Shown here: one piece after another, positions 29,643 through 38,660 of the stretch
Position numbering within the stretch: the first letter of the stretch is position 1
Layout of the letters: every line of letters starts with the position of its first letter
Assembly: GCA_030529235.1 (NCBI GenBank)
Contig: JAUMXF010000011.1
Span: forward strand, 1 to 39,199
Direction of reading: 5' to 3'
Source: Pseudomonadota bacterium
GTDB taxonomy: Bacteria > Desulfobacterota > Desulfovibrionia > Desulfovibrionales > Desulfomicrobiaceae
Length of the DNA: 39,199 nt
Notes under the pieces: model-generated
Seen by the model: only the letters and a program-made list of their open reading frames with translations
Databases searched by the model: none
What the model was told of the DNA's origin: nothing
Program-made: the position numbers and the translations under genes

Positions 29643-30620
29643 CTAATAATTGAGTTCCTGTTCCCGGATCACCTTGAAGGCCTTATTTCCTTTCACCAGG
29701 CCCGGTTCACCCTGAAACTTCAGGATGCCCTGCACGCGCGCCGTAAGCAGATCGTCTTCGTCCTGATCCAGCAGCACGACATCCCCTACTTTCAGATTCA
29801 GCAGCTGGCGGCCCGTAAGCCGGGTCGTGCCCAACGTGATATCCATGTCCACCGGAGTCTCCATGAGCCGGTCACGGAATCGGGACACCCACACCTGGTC
29901 GATCTCCAGCCGCTCTGTCTGAAAGGCGGCATACAGTTTCGCGCGGATGGGTTCGATGGTCGCATAGGGCAGGGCCAGAACCATGGTCCCCATGGCGTTT
30001 TCCAGCTCCACTTCGAAAGAAATGACCACCACCACATCGCTTGGCGGCACGATGGTGGCAAACTGCGGATTGATTTCGGAACGCAGCAGTTCGACGGCTA
30101 TCTCGTGCACCGGCCGCCACGCATCTTCCAGATTGGACAGGATGATTTTCACCACCTTGGCGATGACGGACTGCTCGATGGGCGTGAAATCGCGCCCCTC
30201 TATCTTGGGATGGGTGCCCACCCCGCCAAAGAAATTCTCCACCAGGGAGAACACCAGTCTGGTGTCCACCACCAGAAGGGCGTTGCCGCGCAGGGGCTCC
30301 AGTTTGAAAATGTTGATGCTGGTGGGTACCGGCAGGGAGCGCATGAAATCCCCGAATTTGGACATCTCTATGGACATGGGGTTCACGTCGATGCGCTTGC
30401 GCATGGTGTTGCCCAGCGCGCCGGTCATGAGCCGGGAGAACCGGTCGTTGATGATCTCCAGAACCGGCATCCGGGCGCGGATGATCCGGTCCTGGTTGAC
30501 CAGATCGAACGGCACGATGCCGTCGGCACTCTCAACGGGTTCTTCCTCGGTTTCGATTTCCCCCCCCGATATTCCACGGAGCAGGGCATCGACCTCATCC
30601 TGATTCAGAATCTTGCTCAT
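29643..30620 (-). CDS. fliM: Flagellar motor switch protein FliM
   Basis: C-ring protein that binds phospho-CheY and sets rotation direction. 325 residues. The N-terminal CheY-binding motif MSKILNQDEVDALLRG is intact, followed by a short acidic linker, the middle domain (SVEFVDxxxF type with DRIIRARMPVLEIINDRFSRLM) and the C-terminal SpoA domain with RQLLNLKVGDVVLLDQ. ATG at 30620 chosen because the family begins there; a GTG six codons upstream has no better ribosome site. It lies 8 bases before fliN and 32 after fliL. Confidence 0.97.
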   Translation of the reverse strand: MSKILNQDEVDALLRGISGGEIETEEEPVESADGIVPFDLVNQDRIIRARMPVLEIINDRFSRLMTGALGNTMRKRIDVNPMSIEMSKFGDFMRSLPVPTSINIFKLEPLRGNALLVVDTRLVFSLVENFFGGVGTHPKIEGRDFTPIEQSVIAKVVKIILSNLEDAWRPVHEIAVELLRSEINPQFATIVPPSDVVVVISFEVELENAMGTMVLALPYATIEPIRAKLYAAFQTERLEIDQVWVSRFRDRLMETPVDMDITLGTTRLTGRQLLNLKVGDVVLLDQDEDDLLTARVQGILKFQGEPGLVKGNKAFKVIREQELNY

Positions 30621-30652
30621 ACGCGCAATCCGCTGCACCGCAGGGCGTCAGT

Positions 30653-31162
30653 TCACTGCACCACGAATTCCGTGAAATAAACGTTGCGCACACGGCCCTT
30701 GCCCAGCACAAGGTTGAGCCGGTCAACAATCTCGTTTTTTAGCTCCAGCTTGCGGTCCGTGCTGCCGATGTCCTCGAACGATTTGCTGGACAGCAGAAGA
30801 AGCAAGGAGTCCTTGACCTTGGGCATGGCCGTGGTCAGGTCGGCCGAGGCGGCCTCGTCCAGCACTTCAACATCCAGAGTCATTTTCAGGTAGCGCCGCC
30901 CCATGGGGTCCGCCAGATTGACCACAAAAGGCTCCAGAGGCACCAGCGGCCCCGCCGGAGCCACCTTCGACGCATTCTCCGCCGCTTCGGCAGCCTTTTC
31001 CGCCGCTTCCGCCGCGGCCTCCTGCCGGGGCACCCAGAAGTATTTCCAGCCCGCGAAACCGCCGCCTCCGAGGACGGCCAGAATCAGCACCAGAAAAATG
31101 AGCTTCTTCATGCCCCCGCCTTTCTTCTTTTCCTCAGCCGCCTGTCCGTTCTTCTCGGCCAT
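30653..31162 (-). CDS. fliL: Flagellar basal body-associated protein FliL
   Basis: Single-pass membrane protein that surrounds and stabilises the stator. 169 residues: a short Lys-rich cytoplasmic part, membrane helix at about 20-42 (KLIFLVLILAVLGGGGFAGWKYFW), an Ala/Glu-rich linker, then the periplasmic stomatin-like domain with PFVVNLADPMGRRYLKMTLDVEV and the C-terminal VRNVYFTEFVVQ. ATG at 31162 with GGAGAGACTG upstream. Lies downstream of the two motB-like genes, in line with its stator role. Confidence 0.96.
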   Translation of the reverse strand: MAEKNGQAAEEKKKGGGMKKLIFLVLILAVLGGGGFAGWKYFWVPRQEAAAEAAEKAAEAAENASKVAPAGPLVPLEPFVVNLADPMGRRYLKMTLDVEVLDEAASADLTTAMPKVKDSLLLLLSSKSFEDIGSTDRKLELKNEIVDRLNLVLGKGRVRNVYFTEFVVQ

Positions 31163-31221
31163 CAGTCTCTCCAAAGGTCACGCACGGGCCGCCCCATGCG
31201 CCGCATTACGGGCTGCACACC

Positions 31222-31953
31222 TCAAAGATATGTCCGCCCTCTTGTTTTCAGCAGAATCTCCACACGTCTGTTTCTGGCCCGCCCCTCCGGCGAAGCGTTG
31301 TCAGCCAGGGGAAAAGCCTCGCCGTACGCGGACACGGAAAACCGGTGCGGATCGAATTCCTTTTCCAGAAAATACTCCAGCACCGACATGGCCCGCTCCC
31401 CGGACAGAGCGTAGTTGTCCTTGCGGCCGCCCGGTACGTTGTCCGTATAGCCCGCCACATTGACCGGCATGGTGGTCCCGGCCAGGAATTCGGCAAATTC
31501 GCTCAGCAGACGCCGCCCGTTTTCATCAAGAACGCTCTGGCCCGTGCCGAAGAGCAGGCTGTCCGAAAGCACCAGGGCGACGCCTTCCGGCCGCGCCAGA
31601 ATTTCCAGGTTCTTCTCCAGCGTGCTGCGCATCATGTCCGGGGGCAGCACTTCGTCAGGGAACAGCAGATCCTTGATGCGCTTCGACTCCCGCAAAGCCC
31701 TTTCCGGATCCTCCAGAATCTTCTTCACGAGTTCAAACCGCGCCGGTATGCGGCCCGCGCCCCGCTTCGGCGCGAGATCCATCTCACCCGCAAAATGAAC
31801 GACCGCATCCCGCAGCACGGACTTGTCCATGGACGACATGGACAGCAACAACACGAAAAAGGTCAGCAGCAGGGTCATCAGGTCCGCGAAGGTGACCATC
31901 CACCCCAGGCCACCCGACGACGAACCCTCGCGGGATTCCTTGCGCCTGCTCAT
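31222..31953 (-). CDS. motB: MotB-like stator protein, canonical OmpA domain
   Basis: Stator B subunit: anchors MotA to peptidoglycan and carries the ion-binding Asp. 243 residues. Asp24 lies in the single membrane helix (VTFADLMTLLLTFFVLLLSM), the place of E. coli Asp32. The C-terminal OmpA/Pal domain is canonical: GYTDNVPGG with Asp161, YALSGERAMSV, and GRARNRRVEI. The ATG overlaps the stop of the preceding motB-like gene by 4 bases. Two B subunits with one motA suggest either mixed stators or a division of labour. Confidence 0.93.
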   Translation of the reverse strand: MSRRKESREGSSSGGLGWMVTFADLMTLLLTFFVLLLSMSSMDKSVLRDAVVHFAGEMDLAPKRGAGRIPARFELVKKILEDPERALRESKRIKDLLFPDEVLPPDMMRSTLEKNLEILARPEGVALVLSDSLLFGTGQSVLDENGRRLLSEFAEFLAGTTMPVNVAGYTDNVPGGRKDNYALSGERAMSVLEYFLEKEFDPHRFSVSAYGEAFPLADNASPEGRARNRRVEILLKTRGRTYL

Positions 31954-32780
31954 GGGCGGCGCTCTCCCGGAAGGTCGAAGCGGAAAAGGAAATCCCGTAC
32001 CCGGAACCCTTCTTCCTTTTCCTTTTCTTCCTGCGCGTCCCGGGCCGCCAGTTCGGGCGACCAGCCACTGATGCGGCGGTCCAAGGTAATGTCCACCCGC
32101 CGGTTTCTTTTCCGTCCTTCCGGCGTCTCATTTTCGGCCACCGGATGGAAACGCCCGAAGGCTTCCACCCGCAGCTTTTCCGGGTCGATGCCCGCACCCA
32201 CGAAATAGCGGTACACGGCCAGCACCCGGCGCAAGGAAAGCTCCCAGGAAAAATCCACACGCGCGTCCCGGGGCTGCTCGTAATCCGGCCCCAGTTCTCC
32301 GAACCCGCCCGCCGTATGTCCGGACAGAGCCAGCGGATACGCGGAGCCGGCCATCACGGGCAGCAGCCGGTCCAGCAGGGCTCGCCCCCGGTCCGTGAGT
32401 TCGGAGGAATTGGCGGTGAAAAGCGCGTCGGCATCGATGGACAGGCGCTGTACAAAACGGTTGGACTCGAAGCGCAGGTCCTGGTCCGGCCGCTCCCAGA
32501 GCTGTTTTTCCAGCGGCGCGAGATCGTCGAACATGTTGACAGGTCCGGGAGTCACGGATTTTTTGGTGTCCACGGTGGTCAGATCATCCAGGTTCCGCGC
32601 ACCCTTGCCGAAAGCCCCGGCCACCGAACCCAGAGCCACCTTGCGCTTGTGCGTGTCGACCAGCGAGGCCATGGACACCAGCACGATGAAAAAGGTCATG
32701 AGCAGCGTGACCAGATCGGAGAACGTGACCATCCAGGGCGGGATGCCCGGATCGGAAGAGGCGCGCTTACGTTTCCGCAT
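31950..32780 (-). CDS. Second MotB-like stator protein, altered peptidoglycan motif
   Basis: 276 residues, with the same plan as its neighbour: Asp22 in the membrane helix (VTFSDLVTLLMTFFIVLVSM) and a C-terminal OmpA-like domain ending GRKRNRRVDITLDRR. The usual peptidoglycan-binding TD is changed to TA (GHTAGG, Ala157), though WELSLRR and the NRR element are kept, so wall binding may be weak or changed. A charged 35-residue tail (EEKEKEE) follows. It starts 12 bases after motA and overlaps the next motB by 4 bases. Could be the motB of this pair, with the other an accessory; the sequence does not decide. Confidence 0.88.
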   Translation of the reverse strand: MRKRKRASSDPGIPPWMVTFSDLVTLLMTFFIVLVSMASLVDTHKRKVALGSVAGAFGKGARNLDDLTTVDTKKSVTPGPVNMFDDLAPLEKQLWERPDQDLRFESNRFVQRLSIDADALFTANSSELTDRGRALLDRLLPVMAGSAYPLALSGHTAGGFGELGPDYEQPRDARVDFSWELSLRRVLAVYRYFVGAGIDPEKLRVEAFGRFHPVAENETPEGRKRNRRVDITLDRRISGWSPELAARDAQEEKEKEEGFRVRDFLFRFDLPGERRP

Positions 32781-32792
32781 GGCCGCTCCGCG

Positions 32793-33548
32793 TCAGGCCT
32801 TGGTCTGCCGTTCCTTGGGCGGCAGGAAGCCGTTCAGCTTTTCTTCGAGAATCCGGGGATTCTCGCCCTTGGAAAGAGACATGACGCCTTCCACGATCAT
32901 ACTGCGCAAAAGTACTTCTTCCTGGCTGCGCGCCCGCAGTTTCCCGGCCATCGGGTTGAAGACCAGGTTGGCCAGAAGCGCCCCGTAGAAAGTGGTCAGC
33001 AGGGCCACGGCCATGGCCGGTCCGATGGTGCTGGGGTCGTTCATCCTTTTCAGCATGAGCACCAGACCGATGATGGTGCCGATCATGCCCATGGCCGGAG
33101 CCAGAGCGCCGAGAGTCTGCAGAATCTCCGCACCCTTCAGGTGCCGCTCCTCCAGACAGGAAATTTCGGTTTCGAGAATCTGCTGGATGAGCTGCGGTTC
33201 GAGGCCGTCCACCGTAAGCTGCAGGGCTTTGCGCAGAAAATCGTCGGACACGTCTTTCAGGCTGGCCTCCAGAGACAGGATACCCTCCTTGCGCACGCGG
33301 ACCGCGTATTCGATGAAGCGGGAAACCAGTTCCGCCGGTTCGCCGGATTTCGACAGAAAGGTTTTTTTGACGATGCGCATGACCCCCAGCACGTTTTCCA
33401 GAGGATACGTCACCAGTATGGCGCCGATGGTTCCGCCGATCACGATGAGCAGCGAAGCGACATCCACGAACATGATGGCATCGGTGCCCATGGACGCGAG
33501 CACCAGACCGAAAGCGACCAGAATGCCGATAATGGTTGCCAGATCCAT
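32793..33548 (-). CDS. motA: Flagellar stator protein MotA/PomA
   Basis: Stator A subunit; forms the ion channel with MotB-type partners and pushes on FliG. 251 residues with four membrane helices: two near the N-terminus (about 2-20 and 28-48) and two near 150-210 (PAMGMIGTIIGLVLML; VALLTTFYGALLANLVF). The cytoplasmic loop holds the charged cluster YAVRVRKEGILSLE, where the Arg and Glu contact FliG. It follows yggS by 3 bases and has only a weak ribosome site within the end of that gene. H+ or Na+ use cannot be told from the sequence with certainty. Confidence 0.95.
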   Translation of the reverse strand: MDLATIIGILVAFGLVLASMGTDAIMFVDVASLLIVIGGTIGAILVTYPLENVLGVMRIVKKTFLSKSGEPAELVSRFIEYAVRVRKEGILSLEASLKDVSDDFLRKALQLTVDGLEPQLIQQILETEISCLEERHLKGAEILQTLGALAPAMGMIGTIIGLVLMLKRMNDPSTIGPAMAVALLTTFYGALLANLVFNPMAGKLRARSQEEVLLRSMIVEGVMSLSKGENPRILEEKLNGFLPPKERQTKA

Positions 33549-33551
33549 AAC

Positions 33552-34247
33552 TTACTGTTTCCGTTCTCCAAATATTCTGGTGCCCACCCGGATCAGGGTG
33601 GCGCCTTCCGCCACGGCGGCCTCGAAATCTCCGGTCATGCCCATGGACAGCTCCGGCAGCGGCAGGCCGAAATCCTTGCCCAGACGCGCGGCCAGTTCCC
33701 GCAGACGGGAAAAATAAGGACGGACCCGCTCCGGGTCGCCGAAAAAAGGCGGCATCAGCATGAGCCCCCGCCAGCGCAGACCGGGAGCACCGGCCAGAAA
33801 CTCGGCCAGTTCGGGCAGCTCCGCTTCGGAAATGCCGCCTTTTTGGACTTCTCCGGCCAGATTGACCTGCACCAGAACATCCTGGGTCAGGCCAAGCTCC
33901 ACTGCTTTTTTTTGCAACGAACGGGCCAGTTTGACCGAATCCACGCTGTGGATCAGGGCGAAGCGGCCCGCCGCCATTCTGGCCTTGTTCGTCTGCAGGT
34001 GCCCGATGAAATGCCATTCGATTTCCCCGGGCAAGGCGTCCATCTTGGCCAGGGCTTCCTGAATGTAATTCTCTCCGAAAGCCCGGTGTCCGGCCTGAAA
34101 CAGGACTTCCACCGCCTCGGGTCCATGCAGCTTGGACACGGCCACCAGACGCACATCCTCCGGCCGCCTGCCGGCGTTGCCGGCGGCCAGAGCCATACGG
34201 TCCAGAACTTCCCGCAGACGTTCAACACTGGACATCATTTTCGTCAT
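33552..34247 (-). CDS. yggS: YggS-family PLP homeostasis protein
   Basis: Pyridoxal-phosphate-binding protein without known enzyme activity, which keeps free PLP in balance (PLPBP family). 231 residues from ATG 34247; ATG 34238 is an alternative, both downstream of GGAG. PLP lysine K39 in LVAVSKLHGPEAV. Other family blocks are FGENYIQEAL, WHFIGHLQTNKAR, and LPELSMGMTGDFEAAVAEGATLIRVGTRIFG. It lies only 3 bases before motA; in other bacteria it sits near division or proline-synthesis genes, so the flagellar placement is local. Confidence 0.95.
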   Translation of the reverse strand: MTKMMSSVERLREVLDRMALAAGNAGRRPEDVRLVAVSKLHGPEAVEVLFQAGHRAFGENYIQEALAKMDALPGEIEWHFIGHLQTNKARMAAGRFALIHSVDSVKLARSLQKKAVELGLTQDVLVQVNLAGEVQKGGISEAELPELAEFLAGAPGLRWRGLMLMPPFFGDPERVRPYFSRLRELAARLGKDFGLPLPELSMGMTGDFEAAVAEGATLIRVGTRIFGERKQ

Positions 34248-34325
34248 CTCCGGCTCCAAAATGAATACGCGGAAGCTCCCGCAAGGCCGGCCCCCCGGCA
34301 AACGGAATCTCCCGCCGGAAAAATC

Positions 34326-35240
34326 TCACGCGCCAAGGCCAAGGGACAGCATGAAGCGGCCGTCCTCGGTCCAGCCCTCGCGGACCTTGACCCACAGTTC
34401 CAGATGCACTTTCACGCCGAGCAGGGACCGCAATTCCTCCCGCGCGGCCTGGCCGACCCGCTTCAGGTTCTGACCCTGGCGGCCGACGATCATCCCCTTG
34501 TGACTGTTTTTTGACGTATAGATGGCCGCGTGGATAACCGTCCGGTCCGGATTTTCCTCCCAGGACTCGATTTCCACGGCCACATTGTAGGGCAGCTCCT
34601 GCTCCAGAGCCAGAAAGAGCTTCTCCCGGATGATCTCCGAGGCCAGAAAACGCACGGAGACCGTGCTCAACTGATCTTCGGGAAAAAGAGGCGGTCCTTC
34701 GGGCAGAAACACGCACACCGCCGCCAGCAGCCGGTCTATACCGTCGCCCGTCCGGGCCGAAACGGGAACCAGTTCCGCACCGGGAAACAGCTCCGCGGCC
34801 GCGGCCAGCACGCCCAGCAGCCGATCCTTGGGCCTGACCGCATCGACCTTGTTCACAGCCACAGCCAGAGGGATGCCTGAACTGCCGAACCGGGCGAGCA
34901 GAGGCCGCAGATCGCGCTCCAGCAACCCGGGCTGCTGGGCGTAGCGCGCGCCGTCCAGGAAAAGAATCGCGCCGTGGGCCTGTTGCAGCGCGCCCCAGGC
35001 CGCATCCACCAGAAAACGGTTCAGCTTGCCTCTGGCCATGTGGATGCCCGGCGTGTCCAGAAAGACGATCTGCTCCGTCCGGGTGGTGTGGATGCCGGTG
35101 ATGCTGTTGCGGGTGGTCTGGGGCTTGGGCGAGACAATGGCGATCTTCTCGCCCAGCACCGCGTTCAGGAAGGTGGATTTACCCGCGTTGGGGGGGCCCA
35201 TCAGGGCAATGCACCCGGACTTGTATTCTGTATCGGTCAT
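34326..35240 (-). CDS. era: GTPase Era
   Basis: Essential GTPase that binds 16S rRNA and helps 30S assembly. 304 residues. G1 GPPNAGKST (15-23), G2 TTR (42-44), G3 DTPG (62-65), G4 NKVD (130-133), G5 SAR (161-163). The C-terminal KH domain has GMIVGRQGQNLKRVG. A short N-terminal extension only. Divergent from topA across 108 bases; 78 bases ahead of yggS. The gap 35241-35348 has a loose sigma70-like pair for topA (TTGCCC-N18-TATAGG, 35308-35337). Confidence 0.97.
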   Translation of the reverse strand: MTDTEYKSGCIALMGPPNAGKSTFLNAVLGEKIAIVSPKPQTTRNSITGIHTTRTEQIVFLDTPGIHMARGKLNRFLVDAAWGALQQAHGAILFLDGARYAQQPGLLERDLRPLLARFGSSGIPLAVAVNKVDAVRPKDRLLGVLAAAAELFPGAELVPVSARTGDGIDRLLAAVCVFLPEGPPLFPEDQLSTVSVRFLASEIIREKLFLALEQELPYNVAVEIESWEENPDRTVIHAAIYTSKNSHKGMIVGRQGQNLKRVGQAAREELRSLLGVKVHLELWVKVREGWTEDGRFMLSLGLGA

Positions 35241-35348
35241 CTCTTCCGCCGCATGAAAAGCCTGGAAAAATCTTCCGCGAACCGGCCTGCCGCGCGGGAA
35301 TTAGCCCTTGCCCTGCGCTTCGCAATCTGGATATAGGCCCCACCCATT

Positions 35349-37583
35349 ATGAGCAAGGACTTAATCATCGTCGAGTCGCCCGCCAAAATCAAAACCATCA
35401 AGAAGTTCCTGGGCAGCGGGTATGAAGTGGAAGCCTCCGTGGGCCATGTGCGCGATCTGCCCTCCAAAACCCTGGGAGTGGACGAGGAGCACGACTTCGC
35501 CCCCGACTACCAGATCATTCCCGGCAAGGCCAAGGTGGTCAGCAAACTGAAGGCCGCCGCCAAAGAGGCGGATACGGTGTATCTGGCCCCGGACCCGGAC
35601 CGCGAAGGTGAGGCCATCGCCTGGCATGTGGCTGAAATCATCCGCGGCGCCAACTCCAATCTGAAGCGGATCCAGTTCAACGAAATCACGGCCAGGGCCG
35701 TGAAGGATGCCCTGGCCCACCCCACGGAACTGCGCAAATCCCTTTTCGATTCCCAGCAGGCCAGACGCATTCTGGACCGTCTGGTGGGCTACAAAATTTC
35801 CCCCCTGCTCTGGAAAAACGTCAAACGCGGCCTTTCGGCGGGCCGGGTCCAGTCCGTGGCCCTGCGCCTCATCGTGGACCGGGAACGCGAGCGGCAGGCG
35901 TTCGTGTCCGAAGAGTACTGGGTTTTCAAAGCCACGCTTCAGGGCGACGCGCCTCCGGCCTTCGAGGCCGACCTGTGGAAAGTGGACCAGGCCAAGCCTG
36001 TCCTCGGTAATGCCGAAGACGCCGGGAAACTGGAAAAACGCATCGCCGGGCAGCCCTTCATTGTGGAAGACATCACCCAGAAGGAACGCCAGCGCCATCC
36101 GCGCCCGCCGTTCATCACCTCCACATTGCAGCAGGAAGCGAGCAACCGGCTCGGCTTCAACGCCAAACGGACCATGTCCGTGGCCCAGCGACTCTACGAG
36201 GGTGTGGAACTGGAAGGACGGGGCACTACGGCGCTCATCACCTATATGCGTACGGACTCGGTGCGCGTTTCCGACGAGGCCAGGGAGGCGGCCAAAGACT
36301 GGATCGGCCGGAATCTGGGGCCGGATTTCCTGCCCGGAAAACCCCGCGTGTACAAGAGCAAGGGTGGTGCTCAGGATGCGCACGAAGCCATCCGGCCGGT
36401 GGACCCGGCTCTGACTCCGGACGAGGTGAAAAGCTCGCTCCCGGCGGAACAGTACAGGCTCTACCGCCTCATCTGGCAGCGGTTCATGGCGTCCCAGACG
36501 GCATCGGCCCGCTTCTGGGACACGGTGGTGACCATCCAGAGCGGCCCGGCCCAGTGGCGGGCCAAGGGCGAGCAACTCATCTTTCCGGGATTTCTGAGCG
36601 TTTCCCCCGCGCCGGAAGCGGACGCTTCCGCCCTGCCCGAACTGCGGCAAGGGCAGGAGCTGCACCTGGAAAAGCTGCATAAGGAACAGAAATTCACCCA
36701 GCCTCCGGCCAGATTCTCCGAAGCGTCCCTGGTGCACAAACTCGAAGAACTGGGCATTGGCCGGCCGTCCACCTACGCGGCCATCATCTCCACCCTGACC
36801 GAGCGCGATTATGTCCACATAGAGGACAGGCAGTTTCTGCCCACGGATCTGGGCGTCATTGTCTGCGACCTGCTTCTGGAGCATTTCGCGCGGCTCATGG
36901 ACACCGGCTTTACGGCGCGCATGGAGGAACGGCTGGATCAGGTGGCCGAGGGGAGCGAGGACTGGGTGCAGCTGCTGCGCAACTTCACACAGGATTTTTA
37001 TCCGCTGCTGGACAAGGCCCGCGAAACCATGACCCAGCTCAAGGCAGGCATGGACACGGGCCTTTCCTGCCCGCAATGCGAAGACGGCCGCCTGACCATG
37101 AAGTTCGGCAAGAACGGCATGTTTCTGGGATGCTCCAACTATCCCGCCTGCTCCTTCACCAGCAACTACACCCGCGACGAGCAGGGTCAAATCCGGATCG
37201 CGGAAGCGGTAGCCGCCGAAGACAAAGGTCCCTGCCCCGACTGCGGCACCGGGCGGCTGGTAGTGAAGAAAACCAGGGCCGGCGGACGCTTTGTGGCCTG
37301 CACCAATTATCCCGAATGCCGCCATGCGGAATCGGTCTCCACGGGCGTGCCGTGCCCCAGGGAAGGCTGCGGCGGGGAGCTGGTGGAAAAAAGCAGCCGC
37401 CGGGGCAAGGTCTTCTTTTCGTGCGGCACGTATCCCAAATGCGATTACGCGGTATGGGACTATCCCGTGGCCAAGCCCTGCCCTTTGTGCGGATCGAAGA
37501 TACTGGTCCGCAAGGAGACCAAGAAAGGCACCTATCTGGCCTGCCCGGTCAAGGAGTGCGGCTTCCGGGAAAAGCCGGAATAA
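35349..37583 (+). CDS. topA: DNA topoisomerase I
   Basis: Relaxes negative supercoils by cutting one strand. 744 residues. TOPRIM at the N-terminus (LIIVESPAK; PDPDREGEA with acidic Asp82, Asp84, Glu86) and the active Tyr299 in LITYMRTDS. Four C-terminal zinc ribbons follow, each with four cysteines (starting near residues 576, 627, 674 and 714); E. coli TopA has three plus other domains. The ATG has no evident Shine-Dalgarno site, and the putative TSS lies only a few bases upstream, so a very short leader is possible. A terminator follows. Confidence 0.97.
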   Translation: MSKDLIIVESPAKIKTIKKFLGSGYEVEASVGHVRDLPSKTLGVDEEHDFAPDYQIIPGKAKVVSKLKAAAKEADTVYLAPDPDREGEAIAWHVAEIIRGANSNLKRIQFNEITARAVKDALAHPTELRKSLFDSQQARRILDRLVGYKISPLLWKNVKRGLSAGRVQSVALRLIVDRERERQAFVSEEYWVFKATLQGDAPPAFEADLWKVDQAKPVLGNAEDAGKLEKRIAGQPFIVEDITQKERQRHPRPPFITSTLQQEASNRLGFNAKRTMSVAQRLYEGVELEGRGTTALITYMRTDSVRVSDEAREAAKDWIGRNLGPDFLPGKPRVYKSKGGAQDAHEAIRPVDPALTPDEVKSSLPAEQYRLYRLIWQRFMASQTASARFWDTVVTIQSGPAQWRAKGEQLIFPGFLSVSPAPEADASALPELRQGQELHLEKLHKEQKFTQPPARFSEASLVHKLEELGIGRPSTYAAIISTLTERDYVHIEDRQFLPTDLGVIVCDLLLEHFARLMDTGFTARMEERLDQVAEGSEDWVQLLRNFTQDFYPLLDKARETMTQLKAGMDTGLSCPQCEDGRLTMKFGKNGMFLGCSNYPACSFTSNYTRDEQGQIRIAEAVAAEDKGPCPDCGTGRLVVKKTRAGGRFVACTNYPECRHAESVSTGVPCPREGCGGELVEKSSRRGKVFFSCGTYPKCDYAVWDYPVAKPCPLCGSKILVRKETKKGTYLACPVKECGFREKPE

Positions 37584-37602
37584 CCATCCCCGCAAAACAA
37601 TC

Positions 37603-37627
37603 GGCGGCCCGAAGGCCGCCTTTTTTT
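37603..37627 (+). terminator. Rho-independent terminator after topA
   Basis: GGCGGCC (37603-37609) and GGCCGCC (37614-37620) form a 7-bp stem around CGAA, followed by seven T. It lies 20 bases after the topA stop and just before the convergent gene at 37632; on the minus strand the loop reads C-TTCG-G, so it may stop both. Confidence 0.88.
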
Positions 37628-37631
37628 GAAA

Positions 37632-38519
37632 TCAGCTCAGGCTGCCGCGCAGACAGACCGTATATTTCTTCAAAAAATCCACTGGGTTATAGCTGAGCTT
37701 GGCCTTGCGCAGACCTTCGTCCCCCAGATCCTGCTCCCGATTAACGATGCTGAAGCCTTGGGCGCAATGCTCCAGAAACATCTGATTGATGGCCTGATAG
37801 ACTCCTTTGAACAGCGGACAACCCTTCTCGAAATGGATCAGCACGCTCTTCTCGTCCAGCGCCTCGGCGATGGTGTAGGCAATCATCTTGCCGTCCACCA
37901 CGATTCCCCCGCCCATGAGGGAGCCAAGCCGCGACCAGTCGTGCATGACCTTGACGATGGCCCGGTTCTCCGCTTCCAGAGTCCGGTCGTTTTCGGAATT
38001 GCGCCATAAAAACCAGTCCGTCTGCATGGCCAGGGCGCACTCCACGGTTTTCTCGTCCAGCTCGACGAAAGTGGCGTCGTACTCCCGCACAAACTGGTTC
38101 AGCAGGTTCTTCTTGTTGTGGAACTTCCGCCCCTTGAGTTCCGTCAGTTCCGCGCGATCGTACAAATAGTCCCAGTGTTCCCGGCATTCCCGGACCCGCA
38201 CACCCTCGAGGCGGGCCTCCCAGATATTCTTCAGTTCCTCGGGAATGCGGCTGAAACAGGTATCCTGAGGCAGATCGTTCTGCAGAGCCTTCCAGTCCGC
38301 TCCCGCCCAGTCGCCCACAGGGGCCCAGTAAACGAGATCGGGAATTGTCTGGCGGATCAGCACATACTTCTCGCAGAAAGACCATTCCAGACCGTATTCG
38401 CGGCCCCATCCCCACAAATTCACAAAACTGTAATCCGAAGCCTTCTGAGCGCACATGGCCAGAAGGCGGTTGTACCCGGTCTGCCCGTCCAGAGAGACGG
38501 GCGTGAAAATTCTGTTCAT
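37632..38519 (-). CDS. DUF2156 / LPG-synthase-C-like protein
   Basis: 295-residue cytoplasmic protein of the DUF2156 group, related to the catalytic domain of MprF (lysyl-phosphatidylglycerol synthase) and to GNAT-fold aminoacyl transferases. Visible marks: DYSFVNLWGWG near the start, the conserved YDRAELTELKGRKFHNKKNLLNQF block (about 120-143) and C-terminal NREQDLGDEGLRKAKLSYNP. No membrane region, so it is not a full MprF. The real substrate is not known. GAGGAAGC precedes the ATG. Divergent from recJ with a good promoter of its own. Confidence 0.85.
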   Translation of the reverse strand: MNRIFTPVSLDGQTGYNRLLAMCAQKASDYSFVNLWGWGREYGLEWSFCEKYVLIRQTIPDLVYWAPVGDWAGADWKALQNDLPQDTCFSRIPEELKNIWEARLEGVRVRECREHWDYLYDRAELTELKGRKFHNKKNLLNQFVREYDATFVELDEKTVECALAMQTDWFLWRNSENDRTLEAENRAIVKVMHDWSRLGSLMGGGIVVDGKMIAYTIAEALDEKSVLIHFEKGCPLFKGVYQAINQMFLEHCAQGFSIVNREQDLGDEGLRKAKLSYNPVDFLKKYTVCLRGSLS

Positions 38520-38604
38520 GCTTCCTCATGCCAGCGTGCTGGCCACGGCGAATACGCCATTAAGAATTCAAAAAAATCAAGTAGGTTGCAGTTTCGAGAC
38601 AAGA

Positions 38605-38632
38605 AATATACTCATCGATTTTACCTTGTCAA
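38605..38632 (-). promoter_or_regulatory. Sigma70-type promoter for the DUF2156 gene
   Basis: On the minus strand TTGACA (plus 38627-38632) and TATATT (plus 38605-38610) with 16-base spacing. The plus-strand TATACT at 38607-38612 overlaps it and may serve recJ, which would make the two promoters face each other; that second call is weak. Confidence 0.6.
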
Positions 38633-38660
38633 AGAACACCCCAGCCCGAACCGGACATCC

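Noticed and set aside
32145-34514. 789-codon plus-strand frame over the motA/motB genes
   Set aside because: Antisense to motB-like, motA and yggS; no family motif and typical shadow composition.
35361-37595. 744-codon minus-strand frame over topA
   Set aside because: Full antisense mirror of a well-conserved gene; a GC-codon artefact.
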